64,000 bases of DNA from JANQGH01 sp039177555 (GCA_039177555.1 JBCDFV010000008.1:62001-126000), one strand, 5' to 3'; shown: positions 44,098 to 53,579, numbered from the stretch's first letter. A program made the numbers and translations. Notes: generated by a model not told the origin, from the sequence alone.

Positions 44098-45385
44098 GAT
44101 CCTTCAGCGCCGTGAAGTCGCGTTGAACCGCGCCGCTGTAGAGCTGACGCGGCCGGCCGATCTTCTGCATCGGGTCCTCGATCATCTCATTCCACTGCGC
44201 AACCCAACCCACCGTGCGGGCCACCGCGAACAGCACCGTGAACATGCTCGTCGGGAAACCCATCGCCTTCAGAATGATACCCGAATAGAAGTCGACATTG
44301 GGATAGAGTTTTTTCTCAACGAAGTATTCGTCTTCCAGCGCGATGCGCTCCAGTTCCATCGCCAAGGCCAGCAAGGGGTCGTTCTCGATCCCCAACTCGC
44401 CCAGAACCTCGTGGCAGCTTTCGCGCATGACCGTGGCGCGGGGGTCGTAGTGTTTGTAGACCCGGTGGCCGAAGCCCATCAGCCGGAACGGGTCGTCCCT
44501 GTCTTTGGCACGTTTGATGTATTCGCTGACATTGTCGACATGGCCGATTTCCGCCAGCATCTTGAGAACCGCTTCGTTGGCTCCGCCATGGGCCGGGCCC
44601 CACAATGAGGCGATGCCGGCGGCGATACAGGCAAACGGGTTGGCGCCGGACGAGCCGGCCAGGCGCACGGTCGATGTCGAGGCGTTCTGCTCATGGTCGG
44701 CGTGCAAAATGAAAATCCGGTCCATGGCCTTGGCCAGAACCGGATTGATCTTGTAGTCCTCCGCCGGCACGGCGAAGGTCATGTGCAGGAAGTTTTCCGC
44801 GTAATTCAGATCGTTACGCGGATACATGAAGGGCTGGCCTATGGAGTATTTGTAGGCCATCGCGGCCAAGGTCGGCATCTTGGCGATCATGCGGTGCGAT
44901 GCGATCAGCCTCTGCTTCTGGTCCGTAATGTCGGTACTGTCGTGATAGAAGGCGGACAAGGCGCCCACCACGCCGCACATGATGGCCATTGGATGGGCAT
45001 CGCGTCGGAAGCCCCGATAGAAGCCCATCAGCTGTTCGTGCAGCATGGTGTGATAGGTAATGGTCTTCTCGAACGTGTCCATTTGGCCGTGGTTCGGCAA
45101 CTCGCCGTTCAGAAGCAAATAGGCGACCTCCAGAAACGAGCAGTTGCTGGCCAGATCCTCGATTGCATAGCCCCGGTGCAGCAGGACACCTTCGTCGCCG
45201 TCGATGTAGGTGATGGAACTGTCGCACGACGCGGTCGAGGTGAAGCCGGGGTCGTATGTGAACATTCCGGTTTCGGCGTAAAGACTTCTGATATCTATGA
45301 CTTTTGGGCCGAGCGTACCGCTGGAGACAGGGAAATCGTGCGACTTCCCGGTTGTGTTATCGACCAGGGTAACGGTTTCGGGCAT
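44090..45385 (-). CDS. gltA: Citrate synthase
   Basis: Condenses acetyl-CoA and oxaloacetate to start the TCA cycle. 431 residues, the length of the hexameric type II enzymes of Gram-negative bacteria. Catalytic residues appear in ILHADHEQN (residues 228-234), GFGHRVYKHYDPR (histidine 307) and NVDFYSG (aspartate 365). GAGGA precedes the ATG. It is read leftward with the small membrane protein gene behind it. Confidence 0.96.
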   Translation of the reverse strand: MPETVTLVDNTTGKSHDFPVSSGTLGPKVIDIRSLYAETGMFTYDPGFTSTASCDSSITYIDGDEGVLLHRGYAIEDLASNCSFLEVAYLLLNGELPNHGQMDTFEKTITYHTMLHEQLMGFYRGFRRDAHPMAIMCGVVGALSAFYHDSTDITDQKQRLIASHRMIAKMPTLAAMAYKYSIGQPFMYPRNDLNYAENFLHMTFAVPAEDYKINPVLAKAMDRIFILHADHEQNASTSTVRLAGSSGANPFACIAAGIASLWGPAHGGANEAVLKMLAEIGHVDNVSEYIKRAKDRDDPFRLMGFGHRVYKHYDPRATVMRESCHEVLGELGIENDPLLALAMELERIALEDEYFVEKKLYPNVDFYSGIILKAMGFPTSMFTVLFAVARTVGWVAQWNEMIEDPMQKIGRPRQLYSGAVQRDFTALKDRG

Positions 45386-45462
45386 GGCACGAGATCCTCA
45401 TCAAAGGGGGGTGTACGGGCGTGACAAACTGCTGTCCGCCGTAGCCGTAAGGGAGATGCCAG

Positions 45463-45491
45463 AACATAGATCGACGGCGTGCCAAGATCAA
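45463..45491 (-). promoter_or_regulatory. Probable gltA promoter
   Basis: On the minus strand TTGATC (45486-45491) and TATGTT (45463-45468) are 17 bases apart and each matches four of six consensus bases. Transcription would begin about 70 bases before the gltA start codon, just after the end of gltX. Confidence 0.45.
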
Positions 45492-45516
45492 TCTGGCAGC
45501 CTGTCGGCGAGCCGGA

Positions 45517-46932
45517 TTAGGCGACCGCGCCAGGCCCCACGGCATCCTCGATCCGGCCCAGCGTTTCGGATTTCCCAAGAACCGCGGCAACCTCGAAGAT
45601 GCCCGGCGACGTGGTCGACCCGGTTAGCGCCGCGCGCAAGGGTTGGGCGACCTTGCCGAGTTTCAGGTCGTTTGCCTCCGCAAAGGCGCGCACGGCCGTT
45701 TCGACGCCGGCCTCGTTCCAATCATCGACTTGCCCGAGCCGAACGTTCAATTGTTCTAAGAGATCCCGCGCTTGCTCATTGAGCAGCGCTTGCGCCTTCT
45801 CAGTCATGACGAGCGGCCGACTGCGTGCATAAAAAGCCGCGTTATCAGCCAGTTCGATGATGGTTTTCGCGCGTTGCTTCAGCCCTGACAGACCCGCGCG
45901 CAGCCGATCGTTTGCCGTTCCGTCAAGAGGGTGACCAAGATCCTGTTCCAGCCTGGGAACGATTAGCGACATCAGGCGCTGATCGTCGGCCTCGCGGATG
46001 TAGTGGCCGTTCAGATTCTCCAGCTTGGCGAAATCGATCCGCGCGGGGGACTTGCCGACGGCGTCGAGGTCGAACCAGGCAATCGCCTGGTCCGTGGAAA
46101 TCACCTCGTCGTCGCCGTGCGACCAGCCGAGACGCAGCAGATAGTTGCGCAATGCCTCCGGCAGGTAGCCCATATCCCGATAGGCTTCGATGCCCAGCGC
46201 GCCGTGGCGCTTGGACAGTTTCGCGCCGTCGGGGCCGTGGATCAGCGGTATGTGAGCGAAAACCGGCGGCTTGGCGCCAAGCGCGTCGTAAAGCTGGGTC
46301 TGGCGAAAGGCATTGGTGAGGTGGTCGTCGCCCCGGATCACATGGGTGATGCCCATATCGATGTCGTCAACCACGACGGACAGCATGTAGGTGGGCGTGC
46401 CGTCGGAGCGCAGCAGAACCATGTCGTCCAGCTCCGCATTCTCGACGGTGACCGTGCCCTGGACGGCGTCCTCGATGCGGGTCTGGCCAGACCGCGGCGC
46501 CTTCAGCCGGACGACCGGATCGACACCCTCCGGCGCCTCGGCCGGGTCCCGATCCCGCCACCGGCCGTCATACCGCAGCGGCCGGCCCTCCGCGCGGGCC
46601 TGTTCGCGCATCGCCGTCAACTCGTCCTGCGTCGCATAGCACAGATAAGCCTTGCCTTCGTCAAGCAGCCTTCGGGCGGCGGCGGCATGCCGGTCGCGGC
46701 GTTCGAATTGCGACACCGCATTGCCGTCCCAATCCAGGCCAAGCCATTCAAGCCCATCCAGGATCTTCGCCACCGCCTCGTCGGTCGAACGGGCGCGGTC
46801 GGTGTCCTCGATCCGCAGCACGAAACGGCCGTCGAAATGGCGGGCATAGAGCCAGTTGAACAGGGCCGTTCGGGCACCGCCGATGTGCAGAAAACCGGTG
46901 GGCGAGGGGGCAAAGCGGGTAACGACGGTCAT
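45517..46932 (-). CDS. gltX: Glutamyl-tRNA synthetase
   Basis: 471 residues from the ATG at 46932. The class I motifs are PSPTGFLHIGGARTALFNWLYAR (HIGH equivalent) and KLSKRHGA (KMSKS equivalent), with RIEDTDRAR and GDDHLTNAFRQTQLYDALG typical of discriminating or non-discriminating GluRS. Many alphaproteobacteria carry two GluRS copies and also charge tRNA-Gln by this route; only one is in the window. It diverges from comEC. Confidence 0.95.
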   Translation of the reverse strand: MTVVTRFAPSPTGFLHIGGARTALFNWLYARHFDGRFVLRIEDTDRARSTDEAVAKILDGLEWLGLDWDGNAVSQFERRDRHAAAARRLLDEGKAYLCYATQDELTAMREQARAEGRPLRYDGRWRDRDPAEAPEGVDPVVRLKAPRSGQTRIEDAVQGTVTVENAELDDMVLLRSDGTPTYMLSVVVDDIDMGITHVIRGDDHLTNAFRQTQLYDALGAKPPVFAHIPLIHGPDGAKLSKRHGALGIEAYRDMGYLPEALRNYLLRLGWSHGDDEVISTDQAIAWFDLDAVGKSPARIDFAKLENLNGHYIREADDQRLMSLIVPRLEQDLGHPLDGTANDRLRAGLSGLKQRAKTIIELADNAAFYARSRPLVMTEKAQALLNEQARDLLEQLNVRLGQVDDWNEAGVETAVRAFAEANDLKLGKVAQPLRAALTGSTTSPGIFEVAAVLGKSETLGRIEDAVGPGAVA

Positions 46933-47021
46933 TTCGGCTCGATTTGGTCTATCCTGGCGGGCGAGGGGCGTGCTGCATAACACAGGCAGGGCGGGGATGC
47001 ATCTGGACATGGATCGGGCTG

Positions 47022-49172
47022 ATGGTTGACGTGGCCGCCGGTACGCCGGCCCGTCGGTCATTGCGAGCGTTGCATCCGATCGATGCCTGGCTCGCGGCGC
47101 AGGGAACCCGGCTGGGGTTATGGCTGCCTGTTATGCTGGGTGTCGGCATTGCCGCGTATTTCGCTTTGCCGATCGAACCCGGCTGGTGGTGGTCCGTCGC
47201 CTCCTTTGTCATGGCCCTGGCAGTGCTTGCCACGGTGCGGTCCGCCGGGTTGTCGATCCGGGCGCTGGCCATGGCACTGGTTGCCGCGACTCTGGGGTTT
47301 GCCGCCGCACAGTTGCAGACGGTCAGGGTAGAGGCGCCTCAGTTGGACCGGCCTGTCGGCCCGGTGACGGTAGTGGGCCGCGTGCGCGCGCTCGATGCCT
47401 CCAGCGGCGGCACCAGGGTCGTCCTCGACGAACTGTCGATCGGCGGCCTGGCGCCCGACGAGACACCGGAACGGGTGCGCGTTCGGTTGACGACGCGATC
47501 GGTTCCGCCCGCCATCGGCTCGACCATCGATTTGCGGGCGATGCTGATCCCACCGTCGGAGCCGGTGTTGCCGGGCGGCTTCGACTTCAGGCGCCATGCC
47601 TTCTTTCAGCAGTTGGGCGCGTTCGGCTATGCGGTGTCACGCCCGGAGGTTCTGGAGGCTGCCGAAGCTGGCGGCCTGGCCCTGTGGTTGGAACGGGTCA
47701 GGCTGGGCATCTACGACCGTATTGCCGTCCAGGTCGAGAGCGGGGCCATGTCGGACGACGCCGGGTCGGTCGCCGTCGTGCTGTTGACCGGCGATCGCAG
47801 TGCGATCAGTGACGAGCTCTACGCCGACATGCGCCGGTCGGGGCTGGCCCATCTGCTGGCGATCTCGGGCCTGCATGTCGGGCTGATCGCCGGCCTGGTG
47901 TTCTTCGCCGTCCGGGCCGGGCTCGCCCTGTCGCCGACGGTGACGCTCACACAGCCGATCAAGAAATGGGCGGCGGTCGCGGCAATCGTCGCCGCCTTCT
48001 GCTACATGATGATCGTGGGCGCGACGGTGCCAACCCAGCGCGCCTTTCTCATGGCAGGTCTCGTGTTCTTCGCGGTCCTGGTGGACCGCCGCGCGATCTC
48101 GCTGCGGCTGGTGGCCTTGGCCGCCGCGGTCGTGCTGTTGGTGGCGCCGTCGAGCCTCACCGGTCCCAGTTTTCAGATGAGTTTTGCGGCCGTTTTGGCG
48201 CTGGTGGCCCTTTACGACGGCTTGCGAGAGCGTTGGCTTGGCTGGCGCGTGACGTCCGGGCCGTGGCGGCGCGCGCGCCTCTATCTCGCCAGCCTCATGA
48301 TCACCTCGTTCACGGCGACCCTGGCGACCGCGCCGTTCGTTCTGTTTCACTTCCAGGAAACGCCGGTTTATGGACCCTTGGCAAACCTGATCGCTGTGCC
48401 CTTGACCGCTGCCTGGATCATGCCCTGGGGCCTGGCGGCGTACCTGCTGATGCCCGTGGGTTTGGAGGGGGTGGCGCTCGCCCCCATGGGGTGGGGGATT
48501 GATGGCCTGCTCGCGCTCGCCCATTGGTGTGCCAACTTGCCGGGTGCCGTGATTGCTACCCCAGCGTTGGCCGACATCGTCATCGTGCTTGTCGTCGCCG
48601 GAGGATTGTGGCTTGCGCTGTGGCGCGGGACGTCCCGTTGGTTCGGTATCGCCGGGATTGGCGCTGCCGCCGCAATCGCCGTCATGACGCCTATTCCGAC
48701 CATCCTGGTAAGCGCCGACGCAGGGCTGATGGGCTTGCGCTTGTCCGGTGGCGTGCTGGCGGTCTCCCAGGCCCGCACGGAGGCCTTTACCCGCACCCAA
48801 TGGACCCGGCTGACCGGCGCCGACACCGAAATTAGCTGGGCCGAGCTTGCGGCAATCGATCCAGGCTTTCAGTGCGATGGCCAAGGCTGCATCTGGCAAA
48901 CGCACGATGGCGCAGTCGCCTTCGCGTTCGAACCTGACATACTGGCCGAGGATTGTGCCGTCGCGGAGGTGGTGGTGGCCCAGGAGCCGGTGCGCGGCCC
49001 ATGCGCGGCACCCATCGTGGTCGACCGCTTCGACGTCTGGCGTAACGGCGCCTATGCCATCACCCTGTCGGCGTCGGGCGAGGGGCCGTCGTCGGCCCTA
49101 TCGGAGCGGGCGTCGGTCAGAACCGTGGCCGAGCAGACGGGCGATCGCCCCTGGTCGAGAACGGTTCCCTGA
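47022..49172 (+). CDS. comEC: ComEC/Rec2-family membrane protein
   Basis: DNA-uptake channel family, 716 residues from the ATG at 47022 (an upstream in-frame start at 46944 is less likely). There is an N-terminal membrane pair with a DUF4131-like soluble loop (VTVVGRVRALDASSGGTRVVLDEL), then the competence domain near residues 235-510 with ADMRRSGLAHLLAISGLHVGLIAGLVFF. The C-terminal 150 residues lack the HxHxDH metallo-beta-lactamase motif found in longer homologues, so the nuclease-like part is missing or degenerate. Its 3' end converges on lexA. Confidence 0.88.
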   Translation: MVDVAAGTPARRSLRALHPIDAWLAAQGTRLGLWLPVMLGVGIAAYFALPIEPGWWWSVASFVMALAVLATVRSAGLSIRALAMALVAATLGFAAAQLQTVRVEAPQLDRPVGPVTVVGRVRALDASSGGTRVVLDELSIGGLAPDETPERVRVRLTTRSVPPAIGSTIDLRAMLIPPSEPVLPGGFDFRRHAFFQQLGAFGYAVSRPEVLEAAEAGGLALWLERVRLGIYDRIAVQVESGAMSDDAGSVAVVLLTGDRSAISDELYADMRRSGLAHLLAISGLHVGLIAGLVFFAVRAGLALSPTVTLTQPIKKWAAVAAIVAAFCYMMIVGATVPTQRAFLMAGLVFFAVLVDRRAISLRLVALAAAVVLLVAPSSLTGPSFQMSFAAVLALVALYDGLRERWLGWRVTSGPWRRARLYLASLMITSFTATLATAPFVLFHFQETPVYGPLANLIAVPLTAAWIMPWGLAAYLLMPVGLEGVALAPMGWGIDGLLALAHWCANLPGAVIATPALADIVIVLVVAGGLWLALWRGTSRWFGIAGIGAAAAIAVMTPIPTILVSADAGLMGLRLSGGVLAVSQARTEAFTRTQWTRLTGADTEISWAELAAIDPGFQCDGQGCIWQTHDGAVAFAFEPDILAEDCAVAEVVVAQEPVRGPCAAPIVVDRFDVWRNGAYAITLSASGEGPSSALSERASVRTVAEQTGDRPWSRTVP

Positions 49173-49191
49173 TCACCCAGGAAGGCGCGGA

Positions 49192-49902
49192 TCAGTAGTG
49201 GCGCAACAAACCGACCAATCGGCCTTGCACGCGCACGCGATCGGCCCCGAAGATGCGGGTTTCGTAGGCCGGGTTCGCCGGTTCTAGTGCGACGGTCTTA
49301 CCACCGCCCTTGCGCAGACGCTTCAGCGTGACCTCGCCATCATCGATGAAGGCGACGACAATGTCGCCGCTTTCCGCCGTATCGCTGCGGCGAATGATCA
49401 CCGTATCGCCATCGAGAATGCCGGCGTCGACCATGCTGTCGCCATCCACGATCAGCGCGTAGTGCTCACCACCGCTGATCATATCCGGCGGCACGTTGGT
49501 GTAAACCGAGGGATCGCTGAGCGCTTCGATCGGCGTGCCGGCGGCGATCTTGCCGTAGAGCGGCAGTTCGACAGCCTCGCTGCCGCTGACAGGGGTGGTG
49601 CGGCGCGGCGGCGGCTTGTCCGCCGTGCCTTCGATTACCATCGGGCGGAAGCGGCCGCCGCGATCTTCCCGCGGCGCGGCCGTCAGGCCGTCGGGCACTT
49701 GCAACACCTCCAGCGCGCGGGCGCGATGGGGCAGGCGGCGGATGAAGCCGCGCTCTTCCAGTGCGGTGATCAGGCGGTGGATGCCGGACTTGGACTTCAG
49801 GCCCAGCGCGTCCTTCATTTCGTCGAACGAAGGGGAAACGCCGCCTTCCTTCAAGCGCCGATCAATAAACATCAAGAGCTGCTGCTGCTTCCGGGTCAAC
49901 AT
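49192..49902 (-). CDS. lexA: LexA repressor
   Basis: SOS repressor, 236 residues from the ATG at 49902. The winged-helix domain (MLTRKQQQLLMFIDRRLKEGGVSPSFDEMKDALGLKSKSGIHRLITALEERGFIRRL) is followed by a linker and the self-cleaving peptidase domain. The cleaved Ala-Gly bond is in KIAAGTP (121-122), the serine is in VDGDSMVDAG (156) and the lysine in VTLKRLRK (194). RecA filaments trigger cleavage. It lies downstream of moeA with an SOS box between. Confidence 0.97.
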   Translation of the reverse strand: MLTRKQQQLLMFIDRRLKEGGVSPSFDEMKDALGLKSKSGIHRLITALEERGFIRRLPHRARALEVLQVPDGLTAAPREDRGGRFRPMVIEGTADKPPPRRTTPVSGSEAVELPLYGKIAAGTPIEALSDPSVYTNVPPDMISGGEHYALIVDGDSMVDAGILDGDTVIIRRSDTAESGDIVVAFIDDGEVTLKRLRKGGGKTVALEPANPAYETRIFGADRVRVQGRLVGLLRHY

Positions 49903-49989
49903 GGCCGGTCCCCTAGCCAAATTCCGCCTGGTCAGCTCCGCCGGCCAAGCGATTCGATACAACTCAGACTAACGAGAACAAAACAAAAA

Positions 49990-50015
49990 CGTCAAGTTTT
50001 GTTCCCTTAAAGTTC
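49990..50015 (-). promoter_or_regulatory. SOS box and -35 element of lexA
   Basis: GTTC-CCTTAAA-GTTC at 50001-50015 is a perfect GTTC-N7-GTTC box, the alphaproteobacterial LexA site. On the minus strand it is directly upstream of TTGACG (49990-49995), a near-consensus -35 for lexA. A weaker GAAC-N7-AAAC lies closer to the gene (from about 49976). This fits LexA autorepression. Confidence 0.75.
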
Positions 50016-50037
50016 CTACTTGGTGCCAATCTCCCGA

Positions 50038-51252
50038 TCAAAGTCGTGCCAGTTGGGGGTCAAAGCGCACGATCTCCACCGGGCATCCGGCTTCGATCGC
50101 ATGCGCGTGCGGCGGACGAACGACCAGGCAGTCAGCCTTGGCCAGCAATGTGAGCAGAGAACTATCCTGCTTTTCGAACGGTGTGGCAACAAGCTGTCCG
50201 TCATCATCGACGGAAAGAGTGCTGCGCAAATAGTCCTGGCGACGGTCGTTGGCCGGCAAGTCCCGCCCCAGCCTGGCCTTTTCGGCCACCCCATCCTCCG
50301 CCGGCAGCCCCTGCAACAGGCGCAGCGCCGGGACCGCAAACAACAGCGCACAGACCTGGGACGATACCGGATTGCCCGGCAATCCCAATACCGGAACACC
50401 ATCGATCGCCCCGAACATCAAGGGCTTGCCAGGCCGCATGGCAATGCGCCAGAAGTCGATCTCCAACCCGTCGCGCCCGAGCACCTCGCGGATCAGGTCG
50501 TGCTCGCCGACCGAGGCCCCGCCGGTCGTGATCAACAAATCCATGCCCCGCGCGGCGGCGGCCGCTGCATGCAGGGACGCGGCGTTGTCCTGCGCGACCG
50601 GCAGCAAGACCGGCACGCCGCCGCAAGCCTCGACCAGCGCGGCCAGTCCCGGACCGTTCGAACTCACGATCTGGTCCGGCCCGATGGGTTCGCCGGGCAT
50701 GACGATCTCGTCGCCCGTTGCCAGGATGGCGACCCTCGGCCGGCGATGGACTTTCAGCCAGGGGTGGTTCATCGAAGCCGCCAGACCGATGTCCCGGGCG
50801 GTCAGCAGCCGCCCGGCCGGGATCAGTTCGTCACCGTCGGAGAAGTCGAAGCCGCGCGGCCTGACATAGACACCTTGCCGCGTGGCTGCGTTCACAGTGA
50901 CGCGGTCGCCGTCGGCCTCGGTATCCTCCTGGATCACGATCGTATCGGTCCCCTCGGGCAGGGGCGCTCCGGTGAAGATGCGGACGCACTGGCCAGGGCC
51001 GACAGGGCCGTCGAAATGCGTGCCGGCCGGGACCGAGGCGATGACATCGAGCGTGACCGGAGCCGCCGCGACATCGTCGCCGCGAACGGCATAGCCGTCC
51101 ATGGCGGACAGGTCGGCCCAGGGCTGGGTGCGTCTCGCGGCGATGGGGACGGCGGTAACCCGCCCGGCCGCATCCGCCAACCCGACCGTCTCTGCCGGCA
51201 GTGGATGAAAGGCAGCAAAGATCCTGCGCTTGGCGTCCTCGACCGAAATCAT
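50038..51252 (-). CDS. moeA: Molybdopterin molybdotransferase
   Basis: Inserts molybdate into adenylated molybdopterin. 404 residues. Family motifs are QPWADLSAMDGYAVRGDD, the GPGQCVRIFTGAPLPEGTDTIVIQED segment, VAILATGDEIVMPGEP and LLITTGGASVGEHDLIREVL, with GLPGNPVSSQV near residue 315. The start overlaps the moaC stop by four bases. Confidence 0.95.
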   Translation of the reverse strand: MISVEDAKRRIFAAFHPLPAETVGLADAAGRVTAVPIAARRTQPWADLSAMDGYAVRGDDVAAAPVTLDVIASVPAGTHFDGPVGPGQCVRIFTGAPLPEGTDTIVIQEDTEADGDRVTVNAATRQGVYVRPRGFDFSDGDELIPAGRLLTARDIGLAASMNHPWLKVHRRPRVAILATGDEIVMPGEPIGPDQIVSSNGPGLAALVEACGGVPVLLPVAQDNAASLHAAAAAARGMDLLITTGGASVGEHDLIREVLGRDGLEIDFWRIAMRPGKPLMFGAIDGVPVLGLPGNPVSSQVCALLFAVPALRLLQGLPAEDGVAEKARLGRDLPANDRRQDYLRSTLSVDDDGQLVATPFEKQDSSLLTLLAKADCLVVRPPHAHAIEAGCPVEIVRFDPQLARL

Positions 51253-51728
51253 GGCTGGCGAACGAAATCGCCCGACTTGCCGCCGCTTTTCTCCAGCAGC
51301 TTGAGGTCCGTGATGATCATCGCGCGGTCAACCGCCTTGCACATATCGTAGACGGTCAACGCGGCCACGGAGGCCGCCGTCAGCGCCTCCATCTCAACCC
51401 CGGTACGGCCCGTGACCTTTGCGGAGGCGACGATGTCTACCGCCGGTCCGGCCTCGTCGGTGGTCAATTCGATGGACACGGCGGCAAGCGGCAGCGGATG
51501 GCAGAGTGGGATCAGGTCGCTGGTCTTCTTCGCGGCCATGATGCCGGCCAGCCTTGCCACGGCCAGGACGTCGCCCTTGGCGGCCTTGCCGTCCTTAATC
51601 AAGGCCAACGTTTCCGGCTGCATGGTCACGCGGCAGGCGGCTTTCGCCAGGCGCGCGGTTTCGTCCTTGGCGGAGACGTCGACCATGCGTGCCCGGCCGC
51701 CCTCGTCGAAGTGGGTCAGGTCCGTCAT
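51249..51728 (-). CDS. moaC: Cyclic pyranopterin monophosphate synthase
   Basis: Completes cPMP formation, the first stage of molybdenum cofactor synthesis. 159 residues. Motifs include MVDVSAKDETARLAKA, KGDVLAVARLAGIMAAKKTSDLIPLCHPLPL, TGRTGVEMEALTAASVAALTVYDMCKAVDRAMII and LLEKSGGKSG. It overlaps trpC upstream and moeA downstream by four bases each, so it is translated in series with the tryptophan genes. Confidence 0.96.
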   Translation of the reverse strand: MTDLTHFDEGGRARMVDVSAKDETARLAKAACRVTMQPETLALIKDGKAAKGDVLAVARLAGIMAAKKTSDLIPLCHPLPLAAVSIELTTDEAGPAVDIVASAKVTGRTGVEMEALTAASVAALTVYDMCKAVDRAMIITDLKLLEKSGGKSGDFVRQP

Positions 51729-52543
51729 GCCTCCACGGCCTGGCCGACATTCTGTTCGTCCAGCAGCGCACGCGTGGCCGCCGCGACGTCGTGCTGGCGC
51801 ATCAGGCTCTCGCCGATCAGAAACGTGGTCGCACCCACCGCCGCCATCCTCGCCAGGTCCGCCGGGGCATAAAGCCCGCTTTCTGCAATCAGCAGCCGAT
51901 CGGACGGTACGCGGGGCGCCAGGGTCTCGGTCACATCAAGATTTGTCTCTAATGTTTTGAGGTTTCTGTTATTTATACCGATAAGCTGAGAATTTAGATT
52001 AAGTGCGTGATCGAGCTCATCCCCGTTATGCACCTCGACCAGCACATCCATGCCGAGGTCGATGGCGGCCTGTTCCAGTTCGGACGCCTGGGCATCTCCA
52101 AGCGCTGCCATGATCAGCAAGATGCAGTCCGCGCCCAGCGCGCGCGCTTCGACCACCTGATAGGGGTCGAGCATGAAGTCCTTGCGCAGGACGGGCAGGT
52201 CCACCGCCGAGCGCGCGGCGGTCAGATAGGTGTCGTCGCCCTGGAAATAGGGCATGTCGGTCAGCACCGACAGACAGGTGGCGCCGCCCGCTTCGTAGGC
52301 CTGCGCCAGAGTCGGCGGGTCGAAGTCGGCCCGGATGAGGCCTTTTGACGGCGACGCCTTCTTGATTTCGGCGATGAGGCCGTAGCGGCCGGCTGCTTGG
52401 GCCTTCCGTAGGGCAGCCGCAAACCCGCGCGGCGCTTGCGTTTCAGCGGCGCGCTGCTCCAGGTCCGCCAGCGACACCACCGCCTTCCGGGCCGCGATGT
52501 GTTGGCGCTTGTCGGCGCAGATGCGTTCCAGCACGTCGGCCAT
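51725..52543 (-). CDS. trpC: Indole-3-glycerol phosphate synthase
   Basis: Forms the indole ring in tryptophan synthesis. 272 residues from the ATG at 52543. TIM-barrel motifs are LIAEIKKASPSKGLIRADFDP, LSVLTDMPYFQG, VLRKDFMLDPYQV, LIGINNRNLKTLETNL and ESGLYAPADL. It is a single-domain enzyme, not fused to TrpF. The stretch encoding the INNRNLK segment (about 51939-52006) is far more AT-rich than the rest of the gene; see findings. Confidence 0.96.
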   Translation of the reverse strand: MADVLERICADKRQHIAARKAVVSLADLEQRAAETQAPRGFAAALRKAQAAGRYGLIAEIKKASPSKGLIRADFDPPTLAQAYEAGGATCLSVLTDMPYFQGDDTYLTAARSAVDLPVLRKDFMLDPYQVVEARALGADCILLIMAALGDAQASELEQAAIDLGMDVLVEVHNGDELDHALNLNSQLIGINNRNLKTLETNLDVTETLAPRVPSDRLLIAESGLYAPADLARMAAVGATTFLIGESLMRQHDVAAATRALLDEQNVGQAVEA

Positions 52544-52547
52544 GCGG

Positions 52548-53579
52548 TCAGTCCGTCGGTTCGTTGGTGATCGCAACGAGCTTGGCCAGCGCATCGGCGG
52601 CGGCGCCGCTATCGATCGTCTTTGTTGCCAGCGCCATGCCCCCGGCCAAGTCCTGCGCCTTGCCGGCAACGACGGAGGCCGCTGCGGCGTTCAGCAGCAC
52701 GATGTCGCGATAGGCGCTCGGCTCGCCGGCCAAGACCGCGCGCAGGGCAGCGGCATTGGTCTCGCCGTCGCCACCCTTCAGGTCCGCCGGATCTGCCAGC
52801 GGCAGCCCGACATCCGCCGGCGCGATCTCAAACACCTCGACCGTGCCGTCCTGCAACGAGGCAACCGTGGTCGGGCCCGTGGTCGTGATTTCGTCCATCC
52901 CGTCGGAGCCGTGCACGACCCAGGCGCGCTCGGTCCCCAGATTGCCCAGCACGCGGGCCTGGACCTCGACCCATTCCGGAGCGAACACCCCCATCAACTG
53001 CCGCTTGGCGCCGGCCGGGTTCGACAACGGCCCCAGCAGGTTGAAGACCGTGCGGGTGCCCAGTTCCACCCTGGTCGGGCCGACATGGCGCATCGCCCCA
53101 TGGTGTCTCTGGGCGAACAGAAAGCAGACATTCGCCTCCCACAAGGCCCTCTGCACCAACGCCATGTCGGCATCGATATTGACGCCGAGGGAGGTCAGGA
53201 CGTCGGCCGCGCCGGTCTTGCTGGATTGCGCCCGGTTGCCGTGCTTGGCCACCGGCACGCCGGCCCCCGCCAGGACAAACGAGACGGCGGTGGAGATGTT
53301 GTAGCTGCCGGACTGGTCGCCGCCCGTGCCGCAGCAATCGATCGCGCCCTCCGGCGCCTCGATGCGCAGCGCCTTGTCGCGCATGATCTGCGCCGCGCCC
53401 GTGATCTCGTCGACCGTCTCGCCACGCAGGCGCAGGGCCATCAGAAGGGCGCCGGTCTGCGACGGTGTCGCCTCGCCGGACATGATGACGTCAAAGGCGG
53501 CCGCAGCGGTTTCCTGATCCAAGCGTTCGCCGTTGGCGAGCCGGGCGATGAAGGGTTGAAGGCGATCGAAACTGGTCAT
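52548..53579 (-). CDS. trpD: Anthranilate phosphoribosyltransferase
   Basis: Joins anthranilate and PRPP. 343 residues. The PRPP-binding CCGTGGDQSGSYNISTAVSFVLAGAGVPVAKHGNRAQSSKTGAADVL is complete, and metal residues are in GSDGMDEITTTGPT. It is four bases upstream of trpC and four bases downstream of trpG. Confidence 0.96.
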   Translation of the reverse strand: MTSFDRLQPFIARLANGERLDQETAAAAFDVIMSGEATPSQTGALLMALRLRGETVDEITGAAQIMRDKALRIEAPEGAIDCCGTGGDQSGSYNISTAVSFVLAGAGVPVAKHGNRAQSSKTGAADVLTSLGVNIDADMALVQRALWEANVCFLFAQRHHGAMRHVGPTRVELGTRTVFNLLGPLSNPAGAKRQLMGVFAPEWVEVQARVLGNLGTERAWVVHGSDGMDEITTTGPTTVASLQDGTVEVFEIAPADVGLPLADPADLKGGDGETNAAALRAVLAGEPSAYRDIVLLNAAAASVVAGKAQDLAGGMALATKTIDSGAAADALAKLVAITNEPTD

